From the NCBI RefSeq assembly GCF_019279795.1, contig NC_056730.1, positions 613,367,890-613,431,889 on the forward strand: 64,000 bases of DNA. The letters run 5' to 3'. Source of the DNA: Protopterus annectens (lineage: Eukaryota > Chordata > Ceratodontiformes > Protopteridae). Below the pieces are notes generated by a model, which saw only the letters and a list, made by a program, of their open reading frames with translations, was not told the origin of the DNA and searched no databases. Position numbers and translations under genes: made by a program. Below, in pieces: positions 32,953-44,060 of the stretch (within the stretch, counting starts at the first letter, position 1; every line of letters starts with the position of its first letter).

Positions 32953-35133
32953 TACATGGCCCACCCGCGGAATCCCACTTACTCCACAGCTGAGGATGAG
33001 GAGATACACCAGAGCCTGGTGCGGGATTATGCAATACTCTTTTCCCGCACCAGCCAGAATCAGCAGGAGAGGGCTGCACTGTGTCAAGACCTTGTCCGTC
33101 GGGTAAATGACATAGGCACGCATAATAGGACATATGAGCAGGTACGACATCACTGCAGTGATTTAATCAGACATGTCCGTCAGCGTGCGTCAGATATCCA
33201 CAGGCAACAGGTCGCCACAGGTGGTGGGGTGGCTACACATCCCCCACTCACCAGACTGGAGGGACTACTCATGAGTGTAGTGACTCCAGTCCGCCAGCAA
33301 CAACAACAGCAGCAGACATGCATTATGATGGAGGCTGGAGCCACGCAGCAGCAAGACAGTGAACGTGCAGGTAATATGCCATATGTATAGTTGACTGTTG
33401 TGTACACTGGTAGTTAATGCATGTGGGAGGTGTGTCCTTGGTTTGTAGCTGTCACCATAGTATTTAATGTGCAAGTGTGATATCCTCAATATTAGCAGCT
33501 GACCTGTGAAAGGCGACTGTTGTACTACTGACCTGTATCATACTCAGTAACAATGGCACAGTTGTGCCCACTGACATTAGTTTCTTCACGTCTGCAGGTC
33601 CCTCTGGTATAAAAGCAAAGCAGCCTATCCATGCTGGTGAGTGTGTATTAACAATTCCTGTAATAGTTTTGATAGTAATAGTACTATTTGGCTCACTTAG
33701 TAGTGCTCTTTGTATGCATGTAGGTGTGTCTGTGTCTGTGTGTTGATATCACGCATACTGAGTACTGTACAATTGTGTGAAACTGTGTGCATGTGTGCAC
33801 CTGTGCATGTGTACATGTGTGCATGTGTGCACATGTGCACGTGTGCATGTGTGCATGTGTGCACATGTGCATGTGTGCATGTGTGCACCTGTACATGTGT
33901 GCACCTGTGCATGTGTGCATGTGTGCACGTGTGCATGTGTGCATGTGTGCACCTGTGCATGTGTGCATGTGTGCATGTGTACATGTGTGCACCTGTGCAT
34001 GTGTGCATGTGTACATGTGTGCATGTGTGCATGTGTACATGTGTGCACCTGTGTGTGCACCTGTGCATGTGTGCACCTGTGCACGTGTGCACGTGTGCAT
34101 GTGTGCACCTGTGCACGTGTGCACGTGTGCATGTGTGCACCTGTGCATGTGTGCATGTGTGCATGTGTGCATCACTGGTAATGTGTAGACATTGTAAACT
34201 GTGTTTCCTGTTTCCCTCCCACAGGTTCTGGTTGCTGCTCTGGTGTCATGTAGCAGGGAACCTGAATCAGGTGCCGTGGGTACTGATAATGATGACATCT
34301 GTGTAATGGCACAGGAAGGTATGCCAGGGTCCGCCATTGGTCAGCCGATTGACAGTACACAGCTGTCGACCCCATCAATGCGCACAGTTAACCTGCCAAT
34401 ACACCCTTTGTCACCAATGTCCCTAGGTGATGGACAGCATACAGTGGGCATTGACCAGGGTAATGTGGTATCTGTGGCACATGCCTCCCCACACAGCAGC
34501 CATGGGCATGGCCCAGAGATGGTACCACACAGACAGATGTCCAGGGGTTCTCGTGGGAGCATCCGTGGGTGTACTGCCCCTGTCAGACGTGCCCACAGAG
34601 GTCTTACAACCTCAGCTATGTTTCGGGCTGTCATGCAGGCACAGTCACGTATGGAACGGTACACCAGACAGGGTCTGAGGGAGCTGACAGCATGTTGCAC
34701 AGCCATGACAGACAGTATGCGTGACATTGCGGCTGCCATTCGTGATTTCACCGATGTCATAGACAGACGTTGTGGGGACATATTAGACCAGTTCCACAAC
34801 TACATGTCCATGAGCCAGGGCAATGGTGGGCGATTGAGGCATCGACGTGGCCGTATGCCAGCAACAGCAGCAGCTGGCAGTCGTCGCGGACAACAACAGG
34901 GCCGCGGCCGCCCCCGTAGTGCCAGCAGCAGCCCCAGCAATGCTGGGTCTGTGCTGTCATCAGACCACCCCAGGAGACCACGTACACGTGGCTCTGGCCA
35001 GGCCCGACAGGGATCTGTGTCCAGTCAACGAACACCTGCTTCTGATGACAGTACCCAGTCTGGGTTGGTACCGGATACGGTCCGTAGCACCCCTGCAAGG
35101 CACAGGTACCGTGTCCATGGCCAGAGACACTGA
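32953..35133 (+). CDS. Harb1 Myb/SANT-like gene B (three exons, frame problem at exon 3)
   Basis: Exon 1 (32953-33370, ATG 32956, after TTTCTCAG) encodes a Myb/SANT-like domain: YSTAEDEEIHQSLVRDYAIL, LVRRVNDIGTHNRTYEQVRH, HCSDLIRHVRQRASDI. A Gln-rich stretch (QQQQQQQ) follows. Exon 2 is 39 nt (33598-33636) and exon 3 starts at 34225. The exon 1/2 join is phase 1 and clean, but exon 2 to 3 in phase meets TAG at 34251, while the main frame runs open from 34225 to 35133, so a one-base shift lies at the start of exon 3. Exon 3 has a helical core (LTTSAMFRAVMQAQSRMERY, IAAAIRDFTDVIDRRCGDIL) and a basic Arg/Gly/Ser-rich tail. Harb2 has the same gene at 8940/9377/52518. Likely DNA-binding partner of the transposase at 45557. 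Confidence 0.82.
33780..34176. repeat. TGTGCA/TGTGCACC minisatellite in gene B intron 2
   Basis: Roughly 400 bp of TGTGCATG, TGTGCACC, TGTACATG and TGTGCACG units. The alternating purine-pyrimidine pattern favours Z-DNA. Long Cys/Val or His/Thr frames in five of six readings are artefacts of the repeat. Confidence 0.97.
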
Positions 35134-35699
35134 TCTGTATGACCTGGCAGGTACAGTCTGTGGCTGTCCACAAACACCAGTATATGGCAGCCATGAGGTG
35201 GAACTGTGTGCATCCATACACACATGCAAATTGACAACACCTAGGGCTACCGCATACATGCACACACTGCATCAACATTGCCCCACCTTCTACTGCTGTC
35301 CCTCACCAACACACATACACATACATGTCAATCGGTGGTATCGGTGGCTGACTCAGGCATACCAAGTTCACACCCTGTGCATATGATGAAACTGTGCCAC
35401 CTCCTGCAATCTGTAACAACTGTGCAGGTACAGGTTAACATGTTGCTGATGCACAGGGTGACCACATAGATGTGTAGTAATAGTATCATGTTGTTAACAG
35501 TACTGTGTGCTGAATTAATTGTGGGTATATCACAGCATGCCTGATGCAGTAAGTGTGTGATTGTCTTGTACTGTTGTCTACACCCATGGTAATTACCATA
35601 GTGTATCATCTGCACATGTTGGCATACTGGTGGTAATGATGTCAACAGAAGGCTACATACATAGGTAGCACAGGGGATAAGGTAATGAATGTAGTAATA
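35134..35699. other. Spacer after gene B, nothing recognised
   Basis: CA/TG-rich DNA, no motif-bearing frame. Confidence 0.45.
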
Positions 35700-36000
35700 C
35701 GTAATGATGGACATGTAAATTGCAAGTGGTATGTTGCCCACACTGGACTCTGCAATGCAGATGTTTGAGGATGTTGATATGTGTGCAGTACTACACGACT
35801 GGTACAGGACACACAGGAGCACCCTAGCACTGCATGCTCACATCTCATACCATGCTAGACAGCCCCAACACACAAAACTAACTGTCACAGGAGGGAGAGT
35901 CCCCATATATGTCAGGGATACTGTGGTGGCAGGCCAGGTAGCATACATCCTACTAAGTATGGAACCACTGAGTGAAGGCTCAGTGTCTGTTATTTGACAT
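35700..36000 (+). mobile_element. CR1-like LINE scrap (endonuclease N-terminus)
   Basis: The frame 35731-35997 reads MFEDVDMCAVLHDWYRTHRS and GGRVPIYVRDTVVAGQVAYI. These match the endonuclease blocks SLEDVDVCPVTETWF and GGSVSIYIRDKFTSGLVRL of the LINE at 10553-13165. The catalytic Glu of the TETW block is changed (HDW). Confidence 0.8.
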
Positions 36001-36484
36001 GTGTATTACTGCAGGTATGAGCACATGGGTTTCCATCCAGTTATTGTACATCCTGACAGTACATGGTCTGTACACTTGTGTGCGCTGAGACTGGACCCTA
36101 GCCATCTGACCCATGTATTTCCATGTACATGTGCATAGTGCCTGCATATTTGCAGTGTTACCTACTGCAAGTGGTACAGCTTGTTTGTTGTACAATGGAC
36201 TACATGCAGCCCTGTTTACTGTAGCTTTGTTTGCATGCATGTTTGCTTGCAATTACCCTGGAATACTGATCACACCTGCAATGCATAGTTATAGAGCTTC
36301 TGTGGACTCCTAGTGCCATCTGCATAGCTTACTATATGTATGTCCATGTCCCACTTGACAGGATGTCACTGTTTGTCCTGTTCACATGTACATTGCCTGT
36401 GACACAGTGCATATGACTTACCTGGCATGTGTCCACGTGAGCAGTCATATATGCTACTGCTAACTAATCACAGGCACTACACCT
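36001..36484. other. Harb1 interior, nothing recognised
   Basis: About 480 bp without recognisable coding or repeat content. Confidence 0.45.
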
Positions 36485-39310
36485 TCACATATTCATCTTC
36501 TGTTGAACTACCTGCTTCGCTAGGGATGGCCTGCACCTGTCACCCCTGGGCTTTCAGATATTGGCAAAGGCTCTTGCTACCCCCATAGTGCCTATGTTAG
36601 GCAAGGCTCAAATGACAAACCCACCTTCATAGGTATCACAAGGGATAAGAAACTAAGAGTAATGCTACCCAACGCCGGAAGTCTAAACCTCCAGATGCAT
36701 GCACCCGAAACTCTCCTTGGCATGGAGAACATCGATATCTGTGCAGTAACAGATGCCTGGTTCAGGGCTACTGAGAGCACACCAGCAGTACCAGGTTTAA
36801 CCTGGTTGATTTCTTTGAAACAGTCACCAAGGCCATTGACGAGGGGAAGGTGGTTCACACAGCCTACCTGGACCTCGCAAAAGCCTTCACAACAATACCC
36901 CACTTGGGCATTCTAGAGAAGCTCACCAGCTTAAATATAAGCCCCTATGTCACTAGATGGATTGCACAGTGGCTCAAGGACAGAACCCACATGGTTAGAA
37001 TTGCTGGGGCCATGCCAAACTCCAAACCAGTTACGAGTTGTGTCCCACAAGGCTCAGTCCTGGGACCTCTCTTGTTTGGCATATATTTATTGGAGGTACA
37101 GGCCAACACGGACGGACTGTGGCTGACCAAATATGCAGATGACTGCGAACTGGCCACCATAATCGACTCTCCAGCCGACACAAACATCTTCCAAAGGGGC
37201 ATCATAGAAACAGACAACTTGGGCCAGAGCCATGGCCTTCAGCTGAACAGTGTTTAGAAGGGGAAATGTGCATCCTGTAGTCTGTTCACCTAGTTGCCAA
37301 AAGGGACATTTTCCTCACACACACTAACCCCCCTCAGCCAAAAACACACACTTGCCATTTGTAGGATTCAAATCCCTATCTGATTATGTTATGACACTCG
37401 AGACGGATGCATTAGCAGAGTGTGCTATTCACATTACTGGGAGGTGTCCTTTCTCTTGCTGTACTTATAGGGTGCTGACATCATCAGTGTTTAGAAAGGG
37501 AAATGTGCATACTGTAGTCTGTTCACCTAGTTGCCAAAAGGGACATTTTCCTCACACACACTAACCCCCCTCAGCCAAAAACACACACTTGCTATTTGCA
37601 GGATTCAAACCCCTATCTGACTATGCTATGACACTCAAGACAGACGCATTAGCAGAGTGTGTTATTCGCATTACTGAAAAGGTTCCTTTCTCTTGCTGTA
37701 CTTATAGGATGCTGACATCATCAGTGTTTAGAAAGGGAAATGTGCATCCTGTAGTCTGTTCTCCTAGTTGCCAAAAGGGACATTTCTTTCACACACACTA
37801 ACCCCCCTCAGCCAAACACACACACTTGCAGGATTCAAACCCCTACCTAACTATGTTATGACACACTTGCCATTTGTAGGATTCAAACCCCTATTGGGCT
37901 ATGTTATGACACTTGAGACGGACACATTAGCAGAGGGGGCTATTCGCATTACTGGGAAGTTTCCCTTCTCTTGCTGTACTTATAGGGTGCTGACATCATC
38001 AGTGTTTAGAAAGGGAAATGTGCATCCTGTAGTCTGTTTCACCTAGTTGCCAAAAGGGAAATTTTCCTCACACACACTAACCCCCCTCAGCCAAAAATAC
38101 ACACTTATAATTTGCAGGATTCCAACCCCTGTCAGGCTATGTTATGACACTCAAGACGGACGCATTAGCAGAGTGTGCTATTCGCATTACTGGGAGGATT
38201 CTCTTCTCTTGCTATACTTATAGGGTGCTGACATCATCAGTGTTTAGAAAGGGAAATGTGCATCCTGTAGTCTGTTCTCCTAGTTGCCAAAAGGGACATT
38301 TCCTTCGCACACACTAACCCCCTCAGCCAAACACACACACTTGTCATTTGCAGGATTTAAATTCCTACCTAACTATGTTATGATAGTTGAGACGGACGCA
38401 TTAGCAGAGCGCACTATTCGCATTACTGGGAGGTTTCCCTTCTCCTGCTATACTTATAGAGTGCTGACATCATTGGTGTTTAGAAAGGGGAATGTGCATC
38501 CTGTAGTCTGTTCTCCTAGTTGCCAAAAGGGACATTTTCCTCACACAAAATTGCACACACACGAATCCTCCTCAGACAAGCACACACACTTGCCATTTGC
38601 AGGATTCAAACCCCTACCTATCTATGTTATGACACTTGAAACGGATGCATTAGCAGAGCGTGCTATTCGCATTACTGGGAAGCTCACCTTCTCCTGCTAT
38701 ACTTATAGAGTGCTGACATCATCGGTGTTTAGAAAGGGGAATGTGCATCCTGTAGTCTGTTCTCCTAGTTGCCAAAAGGGACATTTTCCTCACACAAAAT
38801 TGCACACACACGAATCTCTCTCAGACAAACACACACACTTGCCTTTTGCAGGATTCAAACCCCTACCAAATTATGTTATGATACTTGAGACAAACACATT
38901 AGCGGAGCACGCTATTCGCATTACTGGGAGGTTTCTCTTCTCCTGCTATACTTATAGAGTGCTGACATCATCTGTGTTTAGAAAGGGGAATGTGCATCCT
39001 GTAGTGTGTTTTCCCAGTTGCCAAAAGGGACATTTTTCTCCCACAGACTTACACACACACCAACCCCACTCACACACACTGAGCATTTGTAGGATTCAAA
39101 CCCCTACCTAACTATGTTATGATACTTGTGATGGATGCATTCGCAGAGCGCACTATGCGCATTACTGGGAGGTTCCTTTTCTCCTGCTGTACTTATAGGG
39201 TGCTGACATCATCGGTGTTTAGAAAGGGGAATGTGCATCCTGTGGGGAGGCAGACGCCAAGCACACTCTGGCTAAGCTGTCATTCTCTAGGGCAAACAGC
39301 CTAGTGTTGA
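36485..39310 (+). mobile_element. CR1-like LINE carrying an internal tandem array
   Basis: The 5' part (36485-36600) is the end of ORF1 (DxxH block GLHLSPLGF, ALATPIVPMLGKAQ). The endonuclease start (36660-36800: NIDICAVTDAWFRATEST) follows, then by deletion the RT palm (36815-37257: VTKAIDEGKVVHTAYLDLAKAFTT, VPQGSVLGPLLFGIYL, KYADDCELATI). The RT keeps the catalytic YADD. At 37250 the element runs into the tandem array, and at 39241-39310 the family's 3' tail (CACACTCTGGCTAAGC, CTAGGGCAAACAGCCTAGTG) reappears. The array therefore lies between RT and tail of one LINE. Confidence 0.85.
37250..39240. repeat. Tandem array, eight units of ~236-278 bp
   Basis: The word GTGTTTAGAA starts units at 37250, 37488, 37724, 38002, 38240, 38476, 38725, 38974 and 39215 (the last partial). 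Most units are 236-249 bp; the 278-bp unit holds an internal duplication of the ATTCAAACCCCTA segment. On the minus strand each unit has a tRNA-like core: GCGCTCTGCTAATGCG followed by GGGGTTTGAATCCTGC, a B-box look-alike. Some 3' units differ from the 5' ones by shared changes (ACAAAATTGCACACACACGA), so the array grew in stages. Confidence 0.95.
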
Positions 39311-40084
39311 CCTCTACACCCATATGTTTAATTGTCAAATGCACATTATTTGTTGCTGATAGACTGTTTGCACATCTTTATTGCCATAGCATTCCCTGTT
39401 TGTATGAACAACTTGTGCATCTGCGGAAGATGTTTGCATATGGGCGGGATCCACTATATCACGTATGTCTCTGTAGTCATTTAACTGTGTGCACTGGGCA
39501 GACTGCTGTAATGTGGTTGGTTCCTGGAATAACACGTAAAAATACCAGATATGTGTGTCCAACTGCTAAACTGAGATTTGGCCTAAGTGTGTGAGCATGC
39601 CCAGTTCAGCCTTCCCATGGCATGTTGTCTGACATATGTCTCATTTATCAAAGTGTGTGAGCATGCCCAGTGTGAGCATTCCATATGTTGAACTCTGCAG
39701 CCCACCACATTTGTGGATGAGTGTGAACTTCAACAAATATCACCCGTTTATGGTTGTGTGTTGTGTGTCATGTTGTGTAGTTACTGTACAACTGCTTTGT
39801 GTGTGAACACAACAGGATTATACTGTGCCTGCAGTGTTTGCATGGGATACTTTACATACAGTTGTCAACATCCTTTCACACTGACCTAACACTGTAGTAC
39901 TGTATAGTGTACTGGTAGTACTTTGACTGTGGTGGACAGTATCCTGGGCTTTAGATCTATCATTGCTTTACATTTCGATAGTGAGCACAACAGCCTGGTT
40001 AGGGGCCAGTTGTGTACATCTGACCATGTTGCATTCTATTCAGATATGAACTACTTAAACCAGGCTTGTCCAACATTGGTAGTG
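39311..40084. other. Harb1 interior, nothing recognised
   Basis: Contains a local direct repeat (AGTGTGTGAGCATGCCCAGT, near 39585 and 39655). No gene. Confidence 0.5.
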
Positions 40085-41885
40085 TAACCCACAACATAAG
40101 TGTACATTTGCAAACACTAGCGATGTGCCCTAGTCCATGTCTAATGCTAGTTGGAGAGTGTGTTTGTCCTTCAACACACATTGTAAGTGGAGTTTGCCAT
40201 GACATATATCATGGTTAGTATACTGTGCCTCTGTCTACCTGTGACATGACAGTGATACCCAGGATAAAGCTAACATCTCCCATCCACTCATCAAGATTCC
40301 TGTTGAGGAAAATTGATAAGTGACTCTATGGGTAGCCTGTACTGGGAGTTCACTCATGGGTGGGGGTGGCTTCTGTGTTATGGATCATGCAGTACAGCTT
40401 GTCCTATGTAAGTCAGTGCTGGGGTTCAGGTCTCTCATGTGCATAGCTCACTGCCATTCAGATTGTGCAAGGTGCAGCATGTTTATTGATACCAGTGACA
40501 CAGGCAACACATGGCATCTGTGCAAGCTTGTTGATACTCCTGGTGAGGTACTGTTGGGGACCTTACGGTTGATGGAGGTGTCTGCTGAGGTACATCCCAC
40601 AGGGGCTATTGTAGTCAATTGTACCGCTGATGAAGGATGACTGCAGAGCCACAATGACCTCCCCTTATCTAGATCTGACAACCTTCATGATTAGGTGGGT
40701 ATATGGTATGTTTCTGTAAACACTACAGCACATGTTTGTCCAATGCAGGATATCTATCACCTTGTGTCCCCAGGTCTCTCATTACATGTTAACTACGTAA
40801 TGGGTTAACACCTATGTGGTAATTGGTGGGCACTTACTGTATATCCACGGGGTTGACTATACACTTTTCTGCAATTAGCTTGCTGACATGGCTATGGCAC
40901 CAGTTGTCTGTTTCTATGTGGCCCTTTTGTGGGATGCTTGTGTCAGCTGGTGGATCATATATGGTGAGCAGTTTGTAGTCCTCTGCAAACATGTTCAGAC
41001 ACAGTCCTTCCATGTTTGCCTGTACCTATGGGACATATATACCAGACGAGGGAGATCCCAGGACCAAGCCTTGTGGGATGCCAGTTATATCTGGTTTGTA
41101 GTCTGACATGGCTGCAGCATGTCTGACCATGTCTGTTCTGTCCTTGGTCTGGTTTGCAACCCCTCTACTGACATAGGGGTTTATATTTAAGCTGGTGAGC
41201 TTACCTATAATGAACACGTAGGGTATTGTATAGAAGCCTTTGCAAGGTCCAGCTACGCTGTGTGGACCACATTGCCCTCATCAATGACCTTAATGACTGT
41301 TTCAATTGAGTCAAACATGTTTAGGGGCAGGATCTGCACTTAAGAAAGCCACACTGGGTAGGGTCCGGTGTCAGTAGGTCCCCAATATCTTTATGTCTGT
41401 GGTACATGCTGATCCTTTCCATAGCTGTGCAGACCGAGCTTCTCAGGATTCTGGGGTAGTAGTTTTCAATATCCATTCAGGCAACACCTTTGTTGAGAAG
41501 GACCACTGTTGTTGTACACTGCTCTTTGGGTACATATTCTGCGGTAAGGCTGACATTGAGCAGTAGTGTGATTTGGCATTCCATTCATCTTGGAGTCCAT
41601 GTTGCACTCAGCCCAGGACACCATCTCATACCATTGCTGCTGTGTGTTTTGCTTTGTAGATGCTGGCTGTTACCTCAGCATCTGCAATGTCAGGGGGCCA
41701 GCAGTCTGCTGGGATAGATATTCTGCATTCTGGGGGTTGCACTGCACCTGTCAGGATGTATGTTGGCAATATCTGTGTGTGTTTGTGATATTTGTGTGAT
41801 TCAGAGCATATCTGTGAATTCCTAACATGGTTCCTACCATCAGTTGTGAAAGCCTTGGGATTATCCTTAGTGTCCTGTACAATTT
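40085..41885 (-). mobile_element. CR1-like LINE, copy A (linker, RT, 3' tail)
   Basis: Minus strand: DNPKAFTTDGRNHVRNSQ (41860) is the endonuclease-RT linker. Degraded RT blocks follow (LTSLNINPYVSRGVANQTKD, GIPQGLVLGSPSSGIYV at 41217-41030, then DRGTVY near 40230 at the C-terminus). The 3' tail near 40180-40100 has CACACTCTCCAACTAGC and GGACTAGGGCA. Numerous stops. It abuts the tail of copy B. Confidence 0.8.
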
Positions 41886-44060
41886 GTATCTTCATATGTT
41901 CATAGGTTCATACTAGGCTATCCACCCTAGGGCATTTGTTAGCCTAGCCAGAGTGTGTGTGGCTTTTGCCACCCCTTGCTATGTGAATATTATGGCCATT
42001 TATGATTTGCTTTGCTGTGCCTCTGTCTGGACATGACACAGTGAAGACCCCCAGTGTAACTCTACAATCATCCATCCACTTGGCAAGATTCCTGTTGAAG
42101 AGTGTCAGTGAGGGGCTCTGCCTAACATGGAGTGGGATTCTGGTCCAGGGTGTGGGGAGCCTCTGGATTATCTCTCTCTCCCACCAGCACATCCTATTTC
42201 ATTATTTGTTGAGGTTGACATCTCTCACTCTCACAGCTCTGATGGCTTTGAGTTTTCTGGGGTGGAGCATGTCCATTACTCCTGTGTTGGGCATGGCCTT
42301 CTACAACAGGCATGCAATGCCTCTGTGTAGGCAGTATGTGACTGCATTCAGCTGGGGTGTCTACAGCCAGGCAGCATATGACATATATTTGAGACCCTTT
42401 ATCCTCTTTGGTGAGGTACCTTTGAGGTCTTTCTAACTGCTGCAGGTGTCAGGTAAGGTACATCCCATATGAGGCATTGTACTAGATTATGGGTGTGATA
42501 AGAGAACAGTATAGGGGCACAATGACCTCTGTTGACGTAGATGTGAATCCTTTCCTGATACGGTGTCAAATGTAGACAGTCTTCCTAGCCACATTGGCAA
42601 TGTGAGTGTCACATAACAGGTTACTGTCCACTTGTGTCCCTAGGTCCCTGATTACTCCTTCCATACATAATGGTTTACCACCTATGTGGTAATTTGTGGT
42701 ACCTTGTTTGGTATTTGGTGGGACATTCATACTGTCCAGTGTCTTCAGGATGGCTGGGTGGGGTTCCTGTGTGTGAGAGTGTGGTCTGTAGCATGCTACA
42801 GACTGTACAGCAGTCTTGCCTACAGTTAGTTGCACATGGGTCGACTCCAATGCCTTGTGCATTGTCAGTTACCTGGACGTATGGGTGTCTGTGCTGAATA
42901 TGGATACTCACCCTCCTTTTATGTTTTGTTCCAGGTTTTGGGGCCATGACACATGATATGTGGTATAACCTGGTAGTGCTGGTGTGCTGTCAGGAGGCTT
43001 GCAGCAGGTTTCTGTCACTGCACAGACATCGATGTTCTCCATACTGGGGATCGCCTTGGGAGCATGCATATTGGGGTTTACACATCTGGCATTGGTCAGC
43101 ATTACCCTTATGTTTCTTTCCACTTATGTTTTCTAGGGTGGTGGGTTAGTCTTTTCAGCCTTGCCTACAAAAGGCTCTATGGAGGTGGCAAAGGCCTTAT
43201 CCAATATCCAGACGCCCAGGGGTAACAGGTGCAAACCATCCCAAGAACAGCTGTGTGGCTTGTCAAGCATGACATCCCAAGCAGACAGACATTGGATCCC
43301 CTTGGAATGACACCAGTAAGTGTGCCACTTGCTATGACTGATCATTCCGTGTTTGTACTGTGGCATTATTCTTGGTAAAGGTAGGATGCTGCAAACGGTG
43401 AGTGTCATACCGGCCTGGACTACATAATCAGAGAGCTCATCTATGTCTCTTTTCATGTAGTCTAGGGAGGTACACCTCAGGTCATTCACACCAACATAGA
43501 CTATGACTGCATCATATTTCTACTTGCTTTGGAGTGACCTGCATACTTCTGTTATGTGGCGTATTGTGGCAGCCTACAGGCAGCTTACTGTACTCTTTCC
43601 CTTGTTCAGTCTGGTGTGCGGGACAGCAGTGTGTCTGACTATGGAATCACCTATTACAACTGTATCAGGCATGTTGTTTCTCCTTCTGGCCTGTGACTGT
43701 TTGGCACACCAGCTTTGTGTACTATGTGTTGCATGTGCTATGTTTGGAGGTTGTTTGATTGGGTGTCTGCTTTAGAGGCCTCTGTTGGTGTTCTGTGTTT
43801 GTAATTTGTGCCTCCGGGAATGTTTTTCTGTGTTTATGTGTTTGGTTTGCAGTTGTGATAGGTCTATGTGGGACTGTGTTTGTGGTGTGTGTGGTTACCT
43901 TCTCCTCCTGACTAGTTTTGGGAGTACTGAGTTGAGGGAGCTGAACCTCCAGTTTGGATAGATGGTTGCATCTCTCACATATATTTGTATTTCTTGGGTG
44001 GAGTTGGGGGTTGTCTGTGTACTTGGGGCAGGTGTAACATTGCCTCAGGATTCACAGATT
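41886..44060 (-). mobile_element. CR1-like LINE, copy B (ORF1 to 3' tail, internal deletions)
   Basis: Minus strand: a CYTCPKYTDN cysteine motif and low-complexity Thr/Gln segment open ORF1 (44040-43700). The GDS block is shifted, and the frame 43489-43133 carries NDLRCTSLDYMKRDIDELSD and SWDGLHLLPLGVW, the D..H block of the SGNH esterase. Endonuclease pieces follow (NIDVCAVTETC at about 43040, VQSVACYRPHSHTQEPHPA at 42790). The frame 42862-42566 fuses endonuclease directly to the RT end (RDLGTQVDSNLLCDTHIANV). The C-terminus is at 42192-41944 (PTPWTRIPLHVRQSPSLTLF), and the 3' tail ends in CCTATGAACCTATGAACATA read on the minus strand near 41900. Confidence 0.88.
43133..43489 (-). pseudogene. 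LINE copy B ORF1, C-terminal half of SGNH esterase
   Basis: A frame of 118 residues. It begins at the ND block (MNDLRCTSLDYM), continues with a hydrophobic strand (YVVQAGMTLTVCSILPLPRI), and ends with DGLHLLPLGVWILDKAFATS, where Asp and His complete the hydrolase triad. The GDS block lies upstream in other frames (about 43660), so ORF1 is broken. It supplies the part missing from the frame at 12632-13162. Confidence 0.75.

Noticed and set aside
33693-34337. Long Cys/Val-rich and His/Thr-rich open frames on both strands
   Set aside because: They translate a TGTGCA-type minisatellite, which stays open in most frames because it lacks stop codons.
37250-39240. CRISPR-like repeat array
   Set aside because: Units of ~238 bp without short repeats and unique spacers, in an obviously eukaryotic, transposon-filled sequence. 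It is a tandem satellite-type array.
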